Below are positions 56,625 through 64,000 of a stretch of DNA of 64,000 bases, piece after piece (the stretch's first letter is position 1; the number at the start of each line of letters is the position of its first letter). A model generated the notes under the pieces. It did not search any database. It worked only from the letters and a program-made list of their open reading frames with translations, and was not told the origin of the DNA. The stretch is from assembly GCF_003751635.1 (NCBI RefSeq), contig NZ_RJVI01000002.1, positions 186,001 to 250,000 of the forward strand. Direction: 5' to 3'. A program made the translations under genes and the position numbers. The stretch is from Inmirania thermothiophila. Lineage in GTDB: Bacteria; Pseudomonadota; Gammaproteobacteria; DSM-100275.

Positions 56625-57185
56625 GTGGTCCGTCTGAAGTCGCGCTGGCACCGCAAGGATGCGCCGAGGCGTGCCGAGGAGGTGGGCTCGGCGGTGGCCT
56701 TCTCGGCCTGGAAGGTGGCCCTGGAGGGGGTCAGGCGTCTGCTCGGGGCGGGCTACGAGCTGGAGAGCGACCCGCGCCGCTTCGCCATCCTGGGCGAGTT
56801 CGCCGCCTTCCTCCTGCAGATGGCGGACCGCTACGCCTATGGGCGGCTGGAGGACGAGCAGCGCCGGCGCATGATCGTGGCCGCCGGGCGCCGCATGGCC
56901 GAGGTCATGGAGGAGAACCAGCGCGAGCGCCTCGGGCCGGGCGACTACCGCGCCGCCTTCATCGACCACCTCAACCGCCGCCTGCAGGAGTACGCGGAGC
57001 TGAGCTTCGTCGGCGAGGAGCCGGGCTTCAGCAGCATCCGCTACCTCGGCGAGGTGGTGTGCGAGCACGCCGGCGACTGGGACCGGCGCTGGCTCAAGGA
57101 GCAGGTGATGGAGGTGGAGGCGCCGGAGGCGGTGCGCGCCTTCCGGCGGGCGCTGGCGAACCTGCTCGCGGTGCAGGTCTGCTGA
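56625..57185 (+). CDS. uncharacterised helical protein
   Basis: A 186-residue soluble protein, largely alpha-helical by eye. It has a basic N-terminus and FSAWKVALEGVRRLL, GEFAAFLLQMADRYAYGRLEDEQRRRM, and a C-terminal WLKEQVMEVEAPEAVRAFRR. The last residues are Val-Cys. I do not recognise the family. GTG 56625 has GGAGG at 56614-56618. It is divergent from the Sfum_1244-family gene across 60 bp, so the two may be co-regulated, and it is followed by a strong hairpin. Confidence 0.65.
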   Translation: MVRLKSRWHRKDAPRRAEEVGSAVAFSAWKVALEGVRRLLGAGYELESDPRRFAILGEFAAFLLQMADRYAYGRLEDEQRRRMIVAAGRRMAEVMEENQRERLGPGDYRAAFIDHLNRRLQEYAELSFVGEEPGFSSIRYLGEVVCEHAGDWDRRWLKEQVMEVEAPEAVRAFRRALANLLAVQVC

Positions 57186-57203
57186 GGGGCGGGACGGCGA
57201 AGG

Positions 57204-57228
57204 GAAGCCCCCGCGGGGCGGGGGCTTC
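57204..57228. terminator. bidirectional terminator-like hairpin
   Basis: GAAGCCCCCG (57204-57213) and CGGGGGCTTC (57219-57228) form a perfect 10-bp stem with loop CGGGG, lying between the ends of two convergent genes. No T-run follows on either strand beyond the TTC of the stem. Confidence 0.65.
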
Positions 57229-57243
57229 GAGCCGGCGGGGACG

Positions 57244-57915
57244 TCAGTCGTCGCCGCGGAAGGCCCCCAGCAGGTGCAGCAGGCTCGTGAACAGGTTGAA
57301 GAGGCTCACGTAGAGCGAGACGGTGGCGAGGATGTAGTTGGTCTCGCCGCCGTGGACGATCTGGCTCGTCTCGTAGAGGATCATCCCCGCCATCAGCAGC
57401 ACGAACAGGGCCGAGACCGCCAGCGCGAGCCCCGGCAGGGAGAAGATCACCGCCCCGATGCCCGCGAGGAAGGCGACCAGGATGCCGGCGAAGAGGAAGC
57501 CGCCGACGAAGCTGAAGTCCTTGCGGGTGACCAGTGCGTAGGCCGAGAGCCCCAGGAAGATCGCCCCGGTGCCGCCGAGGGCGGTCATGACGAGCTGGGG
57601 GCCGTTGGGCAGCCGGAGATAGGCGCTGAGGATCGGCCCCAGGGTCAGGCCCATGAAGCCGGTCAGGGCGAAGACGAAGAGGATCCCGAGGGCGCTGTTG
57701 CGGAAGCGCTGGATCAGGAACAGCAGCCCGAAGTAGCCCACCAGCGTGATGAGCAGGCCCGGGTGGGGCAGCCCCAGGGCCATGGACGCCCCCGCGGTGG
57801 CGGCGCTGAAGAGCAGCGTCATCGACAGCAGCAGATAGGTGTTGCGCACCACCTTGTTGACGGGGGTCGCCGCCGCGGTGGCGCGCGTGCTCGGAATCGG
57901 TCGGACCTGTGCCAT
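57244..57915 (-). CDS. Bax inhibitor-1 / YccA family membrane protein
   Basis: A 223-residue integral membrane protein with seven hydrophobic helices, matching BI-1/YccA (UPF0005). Typical segments are VVRNTYLLLSMTLLFSA at the N-terminus, LTGFMGLTLGPILS in the middle and YETSQIVHGGETNYILATVSLYVSLFNLF at the end. Bacterial members may act as pH-dependent Ca2+ leak channels or modulate FtsH; neither can be inferred here. GAGGAGGT lies just before the ATG at 57915. Confidence 0.93.
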   Translation of the reverse strand: MAQVRPIPSTRATAAATPVNKVVRNTYLLLSMTLLFSAATAGASMALGLPHPGLLITLVGYFGLLFLIQRFRNSALGILFVFALTGFMGLTLGPILSAYLRLPNGPQLVMTALGGTGAIFLGLSAYALVTRKDFSFVGGFLFAGILVAFLAGIGAVIFSLPGLALAVSALFVLLMAGMILYETSQIVHGGETNYILATVSLYVSLFNLFTSLLHLLGAFRGDD

Positions 57916-58018
57916 GCGTACCTCCTCGTTGGGCGTAGCCAGACTTCGCCTTGGACCGCCGCCGCCGGCGGCGGTTCCTGCGCGCACAGTGTAGCGGCCC
58001 GCCCGGGGCCGGCAAGCC

Positions 58019-58046
58019 TTGCCGGGGCCCGGCGGCGCGCTATCCT
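58019..58046 (+). promoter_or_regulatory. promoter of tRNA-Ser
   Basis: TTGCCG (58019-58024), a 16-bp spacer and TATCCT (58041-58046), each 4-5 of 6 consensus, ending 9 bp before the tRNA. An 8-bp inverted repeat (CCGGCAAG/CTTGCCGG) overlaps the -35. Confidence 0.55.
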
Positions 58047-58055
58047 AGCGGCGCC

Positions 58056-58146
58056 GGGGAGGTGGCTGAGCGGTCGAAAGCGGCGGACTTGAAATCCGTT
58101 GGCGGGCGCCGCCCGTCCGGGGGTTCGAATCCCTCCCTCCCCGCCA
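58056..58146 (+). tRNA. tRNA-Ser(UGA)
   Basis: A 91-nt class II tRNA. The acceptor GGGGAGG pairs with CCTCCCC; the discriminator is G and CCA is encoded. The anticodon loop CTTGAAA gives TGA (58090-58092), reading UCA. A long variable arm (GGCGGGCGCCGCCCGTC region) and the T loop TTCGAAT are present, and the D arm begins TGGCTGAG, as in bacterial tRNA-Ser. Confidence 0.96.
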
Positions 58147-58325
58147 GCTCGCCCGGCGCCGCTCCCGCGGCGGCGCCCGCCGCGATCCGGCCGCGGCTTG
58201 CCGCCTTGCCGCGTGGCGCGCTAATCTGCGCGGATCCCGCCTTCCGCCGCGGCTTCGGGCGCGGTCGTGTCGGCGGTCGCCGGGGCCCGCGGGCGGCGAG
58301 GGCGGCGAGGGCAAGGGGGGCGGCC

Positions 58326-58973
58326 ATGATCAAGGTGATGCTGGTGGACGATCACGCGCTGGTGCGCACCGGCATCCGCCGCATCGTCGAGTCGGCGCCG
58401 GACATGGAGGTGGTGGCCGAGGCGGGCAGCGGCGAGGAGGCGGTGGAGATCGCGCGGCGCGACCCGCCGGATGTGGTCCTCATGGACATCCACATGCCCG
58501 GCGTCGGGGGGCTGGAGGCCACCCGCAAGCTCCTCCACTACGTGCGCGGCATCCGCATCCTGGTCCTCACGGTGCACGGCGGCAACTCGTTTCCGGTCCA
58601 GTTCCTGCGCGCCGGGGCCATGGGTTTTCTCACCAAGGGCTGCGAGGCGGAGGAGATGCTGAGGGCGATCCGCCAGGTCCACCGGGGCGAGCGCTACGTC
58701 AGCGCGGACATCGCCCAGCAGCTGGCCATCGCCGCGGTCACGGGCGAGCAGACCTCGCCCTTCGAGAAGCTCTCGGCGCGGGAGATGCAGGTGCTGCTGA
58801 TGGTGGCGCAGGGGCAGAGCATCCGCGAGATCTCGGACCGGCTCTGCCTCAGCCCCAAGACCGTGAGCACCTACCGCTACCGCCTGCACGAGAAGCTCGG
58901 CGTCGACAACGACGTGGAGCTGACGCGCCTGGCGATCCAGCACGGCGTCATCGATCAGAGCGCCGGCGTCTGA
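58326..58973 (+). CDS. uvrY: UvrY/GacA-type response regulator
   Basis: A 215-residue NarL-family regulator equal in length to GacA/UvrY. The receiver starts VMLVDDHALVRTGIRRIVES and has phospho-Asp54 in VLMDIHMPG. The LuxR helix-turn-helix carries LSAREMQVLLMVAQGQSIREISDRLCLSPKTVSTYRYRLHEKLGV, nearly diagnostic for GacA. GacA drives the small RNAs that titrate CsrA/RsmA. The uvrY-uvrC-pgsA order confirms it. The cognate BarA/GacS kinase is not adjacent; the hybrid kinase at 8.5-12 kb has a BarA-like N-terminus and is one possible partner. Confidence 0.95.
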   Translation: MIKVMLVDDHALVRTGIRRIVESAPDMEVVAEAGSGEEAVEIARRDPPDVVLMDIHMPGVGGLEATRKLLHYVRGIRILVLTVHGGNSFPVQFLRAGAMGFLTKGCEAEEMLRAIRQVHRGERYVSADIAQQLAIAAVTGEQTSPFEKLSAREMQVLLMVAQGQSIREISDRLCLSPKTVSTYRYRLHEKLGVDNDVELTRLAIQHGVIDQSAGV

Positions 58974-59007
58974 CAGCGGGGCCGCGCCCGCCGCGGCGCA
59001 GGGGCCC

Positions 59008-60840
59008 ATGGGCGAGCAGGAACCCTTCGATCTCGAGGCCTTCCTCCGGGGCCTGACGCGCCGCCCCGGCGTCTACCGCTTCCTCGACGCCGAGGGGCGG
59101 GTGCTCTACGTGGGCAAGGCGCGCAGCCTCCGCAACCGCGTCACCAGCTACTTCCGCGGGGGGGTCCACGACCGGCGGCGCCAGCTCCTGCTGGCGCGGA
59201 TGCGGCGCATCGAGGTGACGGTGACCCGCACCGAGGCCGAGGCGCTGATCCTCGAGAACGAGCTCATCAAGCACCACCGCCCCCGCTTCAACGTCCTCCT
59301 GCGCGACGACAAGAGCTATCCCTACATCCACCTCTCGGACCACCCCCGCTACCCGCGCCTGTCCTTCTACCGCGGCCCGCGCCGCCGCGACGGGCGCTAC
59401 TTCGGCCCCTACCCCAGCGCCGCCGCGGTGCGCGAGAGCCTGCAGCTGCTGCAGCGCCTGTTCCGGGTGCGCCAGTGCGAGGACGGCTTCTTCCGCAACC
59501 GCACGCGGCCCTGTCTGCAGCACCAGATCGGGCGCTGCTCGGCCCCGTGCGTGGGCCTGATCAGCCCCGAGGACTACGCCCGCGACGTGGCCCACACGGT
59601 GATGGTGCTTGAGGGGCGCGACGCCGAGGTGGTGGAGGCGCTGGGGCGGCGGATGGAGGCGGCGGCCGAGCGGCTCGACTTCGAGGAGGCGGCGCGGCTG
59701 CGCGACCTCATCCGCGCCCTGCAGCAGGTGCGCGGGCGGCAGTACGTCGCCACCGGCGGCGGCGACCTGGACGTGGTGGCCTGCCACGTGGAGGGTGGCG
59801 CCGCCTGCGTGGAGCTGCTGGCCGTGCGTGGCGGCCGCGTCCTGGGCAGCCGCAGCCACTTCCCGCGGCTGCCCGAGGGCGGCGCTGGCGAGGAGGTCCT
59901 CGCCGCCTTCCTCGCCCAGCACTACCTCGGCCGGCCGGCGCCGCCGGAGATCGTCGTGGCGCGCCGCCCGCCCGGGTGCGAGGCCCTGGAGGAGGCCCTC
60001 GGCGGCGCCGTGCGTATCCGCAGCGGCGTGCGCGGGGTGCGCCGGCGCTGGCTCGAGATGGCCGAGGCCAACGCCCGCGAGGCCCTGCGGGCCCGCGTCT
60101 CGAGCCGCGCCGGGCTGGCGGCGCGGCTCGCCGCGCTGGAGGAGGCGCTGGAGCTGGAGGGTCCCCTGCAGCGCATCGAGTGCTTCGACATCAGCCACAC
60201 GGCGGGGGAGGCGGCGGTGGCGGCCTGCGTGGTCTTCGACCGCGAGGGAGCGCGAAGCGCCGACTACCGCCGCTACAACCTCCGCGGCATCGCCCCCGGC
60301 GACGACTACGCCGCCATCCGGCAGGCGGTGGCGCGCCGCTACCGCCGGCTGAGCGAGGAGGGGGCGCCGCTGCCCGACCTCGTCCTCATCGACGGCGGCC
60401 GCGGCCAGCTCGCCGCCGCCGTCGAGGCCCTGCGCGAGCTGCAGGTGGAGGGGCCGGTGCTGGTGGGCGTGGCCAAGGGCCCGGAGCGGCGGCCGGGGGA
60501 GGAGCGGCTCTTCTTGGTGGGGCGGGAGGCGCCTCTTATACTGCCCGCCACCTCGCCCGCGCTGCACCTGGTGCAGAGCGTGCGCGACGAGGCCCACCGC
60601 TTCGCGGTCACGGGCCACCGCCGGCGCCGGGCCCGCAGCCGCCAAGTCTCGGTGCTGGAGGCGATCCCCGGGGTCGGGCCGGAGCGGCGCCGGCGCCTGC
60701 TGCGCACCTTCGGCGGCCTGCGCGAGGTGGCGCGGGCGGGGGTGGAGGAGCTGGCGCGGGTTCCCGGGATCGACCGCGTGCTCGCCCGCCGCATCTACGA
60801 GGCCCTGCATGGGGACGAGGAGCCGTGCGCGCCGCGATGA
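59008..60840 (+). CDS. uvrC: excinuclease ABC subunit C
   Basis: A 610-residue nucleotide-excision repair nuclease, dual-incising with UvrB. The GIY-YIG domain (GVYRFLDAEGRVLYVGKARSL) begins near residue 20 and makes the 3' cut; a UVR motif (about 203-238) binds UvrB. The RNase H-like domain (ECFDISHTAGEAAVAACVVFD; LVLIDGGRGQLAA) makes the 5' cut, and the C-terminal (HhH)2 (LEAIPGVGPERRRRLLRTFGG) binds DNA. The ATG is 34 bp after uvrY, and the stop overlaps pgsA by 4 bp. Confidence 0.98.
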   Translation: MGEQEPFDLEAFLRGLTRRPGVYRFLDAEGRVLYVGKARSLRNRVTSYFRGGVHDRRRQLLLARMRRIEVTVTRTEAEALILENELIKHHRPRFNVLLRDDKSYPYIHLSDHPRYPRLSFYRGPRRRDGRYFGPYPSAAAVRESLQLLQRLFRVRQCEDGFFRNRTRPCLQHQIGRCSAPCVGLISPEDYARDVAHTVMVLEGRDAEVVEALGRRMEAAAERLDFEEAARLRDLIRALQQVRGRQYVATGGGDLDVVACHVEGGAACVELLAVRGGRVLGSRSHFPRLPEGGAGEEVLAAFLAQHYLGRPAPPEIVVARRPPGCEALEEALGGAVRIRSGVRGVRRRWLEMAEANAREALRARVSSRAGLAARLAALEEALELEGPLQRIECFDISHTAGEAAVAACVVFDREGARSADYRRYNLRGIAPGDDYAAIRQAVARRYRRLSEEGAPLPDLVLIDGGRGQLAAAVEALRELQVEGPVLVGVAKGPERRPGEERLFLVGREAPLILPATSPALHLVQSVRDEAHRFAVTGHRRRRARSRQVSVLEAIPGVGPERRRRLLRTFGGLREVARAGVEELARVPGIDRVLARRIYEALHGDEEPCAPR

Positions 60841-61415
60841 ACGTGCCCAACGTGCTGACCCTGGTGCGCATCGGGCTGGTGCCCGTGTTCTTCGTCGTCT
60901 TCTTCCTGCCCGTGGCCTGGGCCAACGAGGTGTGCACAGCGCTGTTCGGGCTCGCCGCGGTGACCGACGGCCTCGACGGGTGGCTCGCCCGCCGGCTGGG
61001 GCAGAGTTCGCGCTTCGGCGCCTTCCTCGATCCCGTGGCGGACAAGCTGATGGTGGCGGTGGCGCTGGTGGCGCTGGTGGCGCGCGACCCCGGCGGTTGG
61101 CTGGCGGCGCCGGCGGCCATCATCATCGGGCGCGAGATCGCGGTCTCGGCCCTGCGCGAGTGGATGGCGGAGGTGGGCGAGCGGGCGCGGGTGGCGGTCT
61201 CCATCATCGGCAAGCTCAAGACCATCGCCCAGATGGTGGCCCTGGTGCTGCTGCTCTACGGCGAGCCGGTGGGGCAGTTCCCGACCTGGATCGTCGGCGT
61301 GATCTTCCTCTACCTCGCCGCCGCCCTGACCCTCTGGTCCATGGCCGTGTACCTGCGCGCGGCGTGGCCTGCGCTGTCCGCGCCCGGGGCCGGTCGGGGC
61401 GCGGGGAGTCCTTGA
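60837..61415 (+). CDS. pgsA: CDP-diacylglycerol--glycerol-3-phosphate 3-phosphatidyltransferase
   Basis: A 192-residue inner-membrane enzyme that makes phosphatidylglycerol phosphate, the first committed step to PG and cardiolipin. The CDP-alcohol motif is DGLDGWLARRLGQSSRFG followed by AFLDPVADK, with all catalytic Asp residues. Four to six hydrophobic helices are present. The start ATG overlaps the uvrC stop (ATGA). The -35 of the following tRNA promoter lies inside its stop codon region. Confidence 0.96.
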   Translation: MNVPNVLTLVRIGLVPVFFVVFFLPVAWANEVCTALFGLAAVTDGLDGWLARRLGQSSRFGAFLDPVADKLMVAVALVALVARDPGGWLAAPAAIIIGREIAVSALREWMAEVGERARVAVSIIGKLKTIAQMVALVLLLYGEPVGQFPTWIVGVIFLYLAAALTLWSMAVYLRAAWPALSAPGAGRGAGSP

Positions 61416-61439
61416 CAGGCTTGGGCGCGCGCATAGAAT
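61412..61439 (+). promoter_or_regulatory. sigma-70 promoter of the tRNA-Gly-Cys-Leu cluster
   Basis: A consensus TTGACA (61412-61417), a 16-bp spacer and TAGAAT (61434-61439), 13 bp before tRNA-Gly. It is the best promoter match I noticed in the window. The -35 overlaps the pgsA stop codon. The GC-rich stretch between -10 and the tRNA (GGCGCCG) could be a stringent-control discriminator. Confidence 0.85.
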
Positions 61440-61452
61440 AGGCGCCGTCCAA

Positions 61453-61528
<76 letters not shown>

Positions 61529-61591
61529 GATCTGCACCACGGACCTGCAGGCACCGTCCGCGGCCGCGGCGGTGCCTTTCAAGTTCCCCCG

Positions 61592-61665
61592 GGCTGGGTG
61601 GCAGAGTGGTTATGCAGCGGCCTGCAAAGCCGTGTACCTCGGTTCGATTCCGGGCCCAGCCTCCA
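61592..61665 (+). tRNA. tRNA-Cys(GCA)
   Basis: A 74-nt tRNA: acceptor GGCTGGG/CCCAGCC, D arm TGGCAGAGTGGTTATGCA, anticodon GCA within CTGCAAA, T loop TTCGATT, discriminator T and encoded CCA. It is 63 bp after tRNA-Gly and probably on the same transcript. Confidence 0.97.
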
Positions 61666-61718
61666 ACCCCCTCCCCGCACCGCGCCGGCGGTCCCCTGCC
61701 GGTGGCGCGCCGCTCTGC

Positions 61719-61800
61719 GCCCGGGTGGCGAAACAGGTAGACGCAGGGGACTTAAAATCCCCCGGCCACGGCCGTGCCGGTTCGAGTCCGGCCCCGGGCA
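61719..61800 (+). tRNA. tRNA-Leu(UAA), CCA not encoded
   Basis: A class II tRNA with acceptor GCCCGGG/CCCGGGC, anticodon TAA in the loop CTTAAAA, a variable arm (GGCCACGGCC region) and T loop TTCGAGT. The discriminator A at 61800 is followed by CTC rather than CCA, so the 3' end must be added by the CCA-adding enzyme, unlike the other three tRNAs here. Confidence 0.95.
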
Positions 61801-61821
61801 CTCCCTGCGCCGCGGCGGCCC

Positions 61822-62742
61822 TCAGGCGCCGCCGGCGGCGGCCGCGCGCAGGCGGGCGAGCAGCCGCCCGTCCATGACCGCGAGCCCGGCGGCGATCACC
61901 GCCATGCCGGCGAGCTGGTGCGGCGCCAGGGCCTCGCCGAGGAAGGCGGCCCCCAGCAGGATCGCGGTCACCGGGATGAGGAAGGTGACGAGCAGGATGT
62001 TGGTCGCCCCGGCGCTCGCCAGGATGCGGAAGTAGAGGATGAAGGCGAGGGCGGTGGAGAGCAGCGCGAGCCCCGCTACCGCGGCCCAGGCGGTCGCGGG
62101 CGGCGCGGGGAGGGTCCAGGGCCGCTCGAGGACGAGGGCGAGGGGGGCGAGGAGCAGCGCCGAGGCGCTCACCTGACCCGCTGCGGCCGCCGCGGGGGCG
62201 ATGCCGAGGCGGTGGAAGCGCCGCCCGAAGAGGCTCGCGAAGGCGTAGCAGAGGGAGGCGGCGAGGACCGCAAGCTCCCCCAGGAGATGGGCGTCGAGGC
62301 CGCCCAGGGCCTCCGGGCCCACCACCAGCACCACCCCGAGGAAGCCCGCCGCCACGCCGGCGAGGCGGTGCGGGCGCAGCCGCTCGTCGCGGGTGAGCCG
62401 ATGTGCCACCAGCACCCCGAAGAGGGGGGTGGTCGCGTTGAGGATGGAGGCGAGGCCGCCGGTGATCTGCGTCTGCCCCCAGACGATGAGGCTGAAGGGC
62501 AGGGCGTTGTTGAGCAGACCCATGCCGAGGTAGGCGGCGAGGGCGCGCCGGTGGGCGGGCGGCGGCCGGCCCTGCAGGCGCAGCACCAGGTGGAGGGCGA
62601 GGGCGGCGAGACCCACCCGCAGCACCACCAGCGTCAGCAGCGGGAAGGCGGCGAGCCCCACCTCCACGAAGAAGAAGGAGCCGCCCCAGAGCACGGAGAG
62701 GAGCAGCAGCAGGCCCCACTGCCCGCCGGTCATGGACGGCAT
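61822..62742 (-). CDS. EamA-family (DMT) transporter
   Basis: A 306-residue membrane protein with ten hydrophobic helices in two EamA repeats (about 8-140 and 150-295). Characteristic segments are LSVLWGGSFFFVEVGL near the start, ATTPLFGVLVAHRL at the end of repeat one and LIPVTAILLGAAFLGEALAPHQLAGMAVI in repeat two. Such proteins export amino acids or other small metabolites; the substrate is unknown. Start codons at 62742 and 62733 are both possible, neither with a clear ribosome-binding site. It lies 18 bp after the thiamine-diphosphate enzyme gene in the same direction. Confidence 0.92.
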   Translation of the reverse strand: MPSMTGGQWGLLLLLSVLWGGSFFFVEVGLAAFPLLTLVVLRVGLAALALHLVLRLQGRPPPAHRRALAAYLGMGLLNNALPFSLIVWGQTQITGGLASILNATTPLFGVLVAHRLTRDERLRPHRLAGVAAGFLGVVLVVGPEALGGLDAHLLGELAVLAASLCYAFASLFGRRFHRLGIAPAAAAAGQVSASALLLAPLALVLERPWTLPAPPATAWAAVAGLALLSTALAFILYFRILASAGATNILLVTFLIPVTAILLGAAFLGEALAPHQLAGMAVIAAGLAVMDGRLLARLRAAAAGGA

Positions 62743-62760
62743 GTCACGAACCCCGTCGGC

Positions 62761-64000
62761 TCAAGGTGTTGCATTGGGAAGTGCATCCTCCGGGTGAGGT
62801 TGCGGCGCCGGGTCCTCGAGCCCGGGGGCGAGCACCTCGGGGGGCACGGGGACGTGGATGAGGCTGGGGCCCGGATGGGCGAGGGCGCGGCCCAGGGCGG
62901 CGCGGAAGGTCTCGGCGTCGGTGGCGCGCTCGGCGCGGGCGCCGAAGGCCCGGGCCCAGGCCACGAAGTCGGGGTTGGCCAGCGTGGTGGCGAAGGGGGC
63001 GCCGCCGTAGCGGCGCATCTGGTGCATGCGGATGGTGCCGTAGCGGCCGTTGTCCACCACCACGACGACGAGGGCGAGGCGATGGCGCACCGCGGTGGCG
63101 AGCTCCTGGCCGGTCATGAGCAGGCAGCCGTCGCCGGCGAGGCAGAGCACCGCCCGCTCGGGGTGGGCGAGGCGCGCGGCGATGGCGGCGGGCAGTCCGT
63201 AGCCCATGGAGCCGCTGGCGGGGGCGAGCTGCGACGGGAAGGGCCCGTAGCGGTGGTGGCGGTGCAGCCAGATGGCGTAGTTGCCGGCGCCGTTGGTGAC
63301 GATGGCATCCGCGGGCAGGCACGCGCGCAGGGAGGCCATCATGGCGGCGAGGGTGCTGCCCGCCTCGCCCGCGGCCGGCACGGCGCGCCAGGCGAGGGCA
63401 TCGGCGCGGGCGGCTTCGCGCCAGGCGGCCCAGGGGCCGGGGCGCAGCGGCGCGCGGGCGAGGGCCTCGAGGAAGGGCTCCGGGTGGGCGCAGAGCGCGG
63501 GGTCGGCGTGGAAGACGCGGTTGAGGGCGGCGGGCTCCGGGAGCACGTGGATGAGGCGCGGGCGCGGCCGCGGCGGCTCCAGGAGGCGGAAGCCGGCGGT
63601 GGTGATGTCGTCGAGGCGGGCGCCGACGGCGAGGACGAGGTCGGACTCGGCGATGCGCCGGGCGAGCGCCGGATCCATTCCGAGGCCTGCGACCCCGGCG
63701 TAGCAGGGGTGGTCGTTGTCCAGGTGATGCTGGCAGCGGAACTCCACCACCACCGGGAGGTCGAGCCGCCCGGCGACCTCGGCCAGGCGTTCCGAGGCCC
63801 GCGCCGACCAGGCCTGGCCGCCCGCCAGCAGCAGCGGCCGGCGGGCGCGGGCGAGCGCGTCGAGCACCCGCCCCAGGGCGGCCTCATCCGGCCGCGCCGG
63901 CGCGGGGGCCGGCGCGGGCACCACCGCGGCGCGCGCTGGCGCCTCCAGTACGTCTTCCGGGAGCGCCAGCACCACCGGCCCGGGACGGCCGTTGCGGGCC
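62761..64000 (-). CDS. thiamine-diphosphate-dependent enzyme, acetolactate synthase-like (5' end cut by window)
   Basis: The last 413 or so residues of a large-subunit-type TPP enzyme; the frame is open to the window edge, so the N-terminal domain lies outside. RPGPVVLALPEDVL ends the first domain; the central domain (PLLLAGGQAWSARASERL) and the TPP domain with GDGCLLMTG and, about 26 residues on, DNGRYGTIRMHQM are present. GSMGYGLPAAI is the family's pyrimidine loop. It resembles ilvB-type thiamine enzymes of unassigned substrate more than true IlvB, and no ilvN follows. It is in line with the EamA gene. Confidence 0.88.
   Translation of the reverse strand, partial: ARNGRPGPVVLALPEDVLEAPARAAVVPAPAPAPARPDEAALGRVLDALARARRPLLLAGGQAWSARASERLAEVAGRLDLPVVVEFRCQHHLDNDHPCYAGVAGLGMDPALARRIAESDLVLAVGARLDDITTAGFRLLEPPRPRPRLIHVLPEPAALNRVFHADPALCAHPEPFLEALARAPLRPGPWAAWREAARADALAWRAVPAAGEAGSTLAAMMASLRACLPADAIVTNGAGNYAIWLHRHHRYGPFPSQLAPASGSMGYGLPAAIAARLAHPERAVLCLAGDGCLLMTGQELATAVRHRLALVVVVVDNGRYGTIRMHQMRRYGGAPFATTLANPDFVAWARAFGARAERATDAETFRAALGRALAHPGPSLIHVPVPPEVLAPGLEDPAPQPHPEDALPNATP

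Overview
The window comes from a very GC-rich bacterial chromosome (roughly 70% G+C by eye, not computed). Three gene orders point to a gammaproteobacterium: (rseC/mucC)-mucD-lepA-lepB-DUF4845-rnc-era-recO-pdxJ-acpS at the left end; uvrY/gacA-uvrC-pgsA followed by tRNA-Gly, tRNA-Cys and tRNA-Leu at the right end; and ftsK-lolA-rarA-crcB-serS-cysG in the middle. A complete reverse-type dissimilatory sulfite reductase operon (dsrABEFHCMKLJOPNR) marks it as a sulfur oxidizer, most like the Chromatiales/Ectothiorhodospiraceae. No photosynthesis genes are in view, so phototrophy or chemotrophy cannot be decided here.

Layout. 1-8.5 kb (+): the rseC to acpS housekeeping operon, many genes overlapping by 4-8 bp. 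8.5-14.9 kb (-): TonB-dependent receptor, ABC-type periplasmic binding protein and a 1166-residue hybrid histidine kinase, apparently one sensory operon. 15-18 kb (+): cysM, a PolB-type 3'-5' exonuclease and rlmD. 18-20.3 kb (-): alpha/beta hydrolase, gamma-glutamylcyclotransferase-like protein and a sorbosone/pyranose dehydrogenase-like protein. 20.3-22.3 kb (+): a peptide-binding lipoprotein coupled to an L,D-transpeptidase. 22.3-31 kb: trxB (-), then ftsK, lolA, rarA, crcB, DUF190, serS and cysG (+).

31-39 kb holds a signalling island: a double-FHA protein, two PilT/PilU-type ATPases, a HEAT-repeat Ser/Thr protein kinase and a duplicated small protein (all -), with a divergent FHA-GAF-HD-GYP protein (+). 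It looks like a kinase/cyclic-di-GMP control module for type IV pili. 39-41.7 kb (-) has a rhodanese and a NarL/NarX-like two-component pair just downstream of dsr. 41.8-54.2 kb (-) is the dsr operon. DsrAB (siroheme sulfite reductase) is served by DsrEFH and DsrC (sulfur relay), DsrMKJOP (membrane redox complex), DsrL (flavoprotein), DsrN (siroamide synthesis) and DsrR (IscA-like without cysteines). CysG, 11 kb away, would make the siroheme.

54.2-57.2 kb lies on the far side of dsrA: a 415-bp regulatory region with repeated TATCCCG motifs, a 71-residue protein, a lone Cas6/Cmx6-like RAMP protein without any CRISPR array, a Sfum_1244-family protein and an unknown helical protein. This is the best candidate for something undescribed. 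57.2-64 kb: Bax inhibitor-1 family protein, tRNA-Ser, uvrY-uvrC-pgsA, three tRNAs behind a near-consensus promoter, an EamA transporter and a truncated thiamine-diphosphate enzyme.
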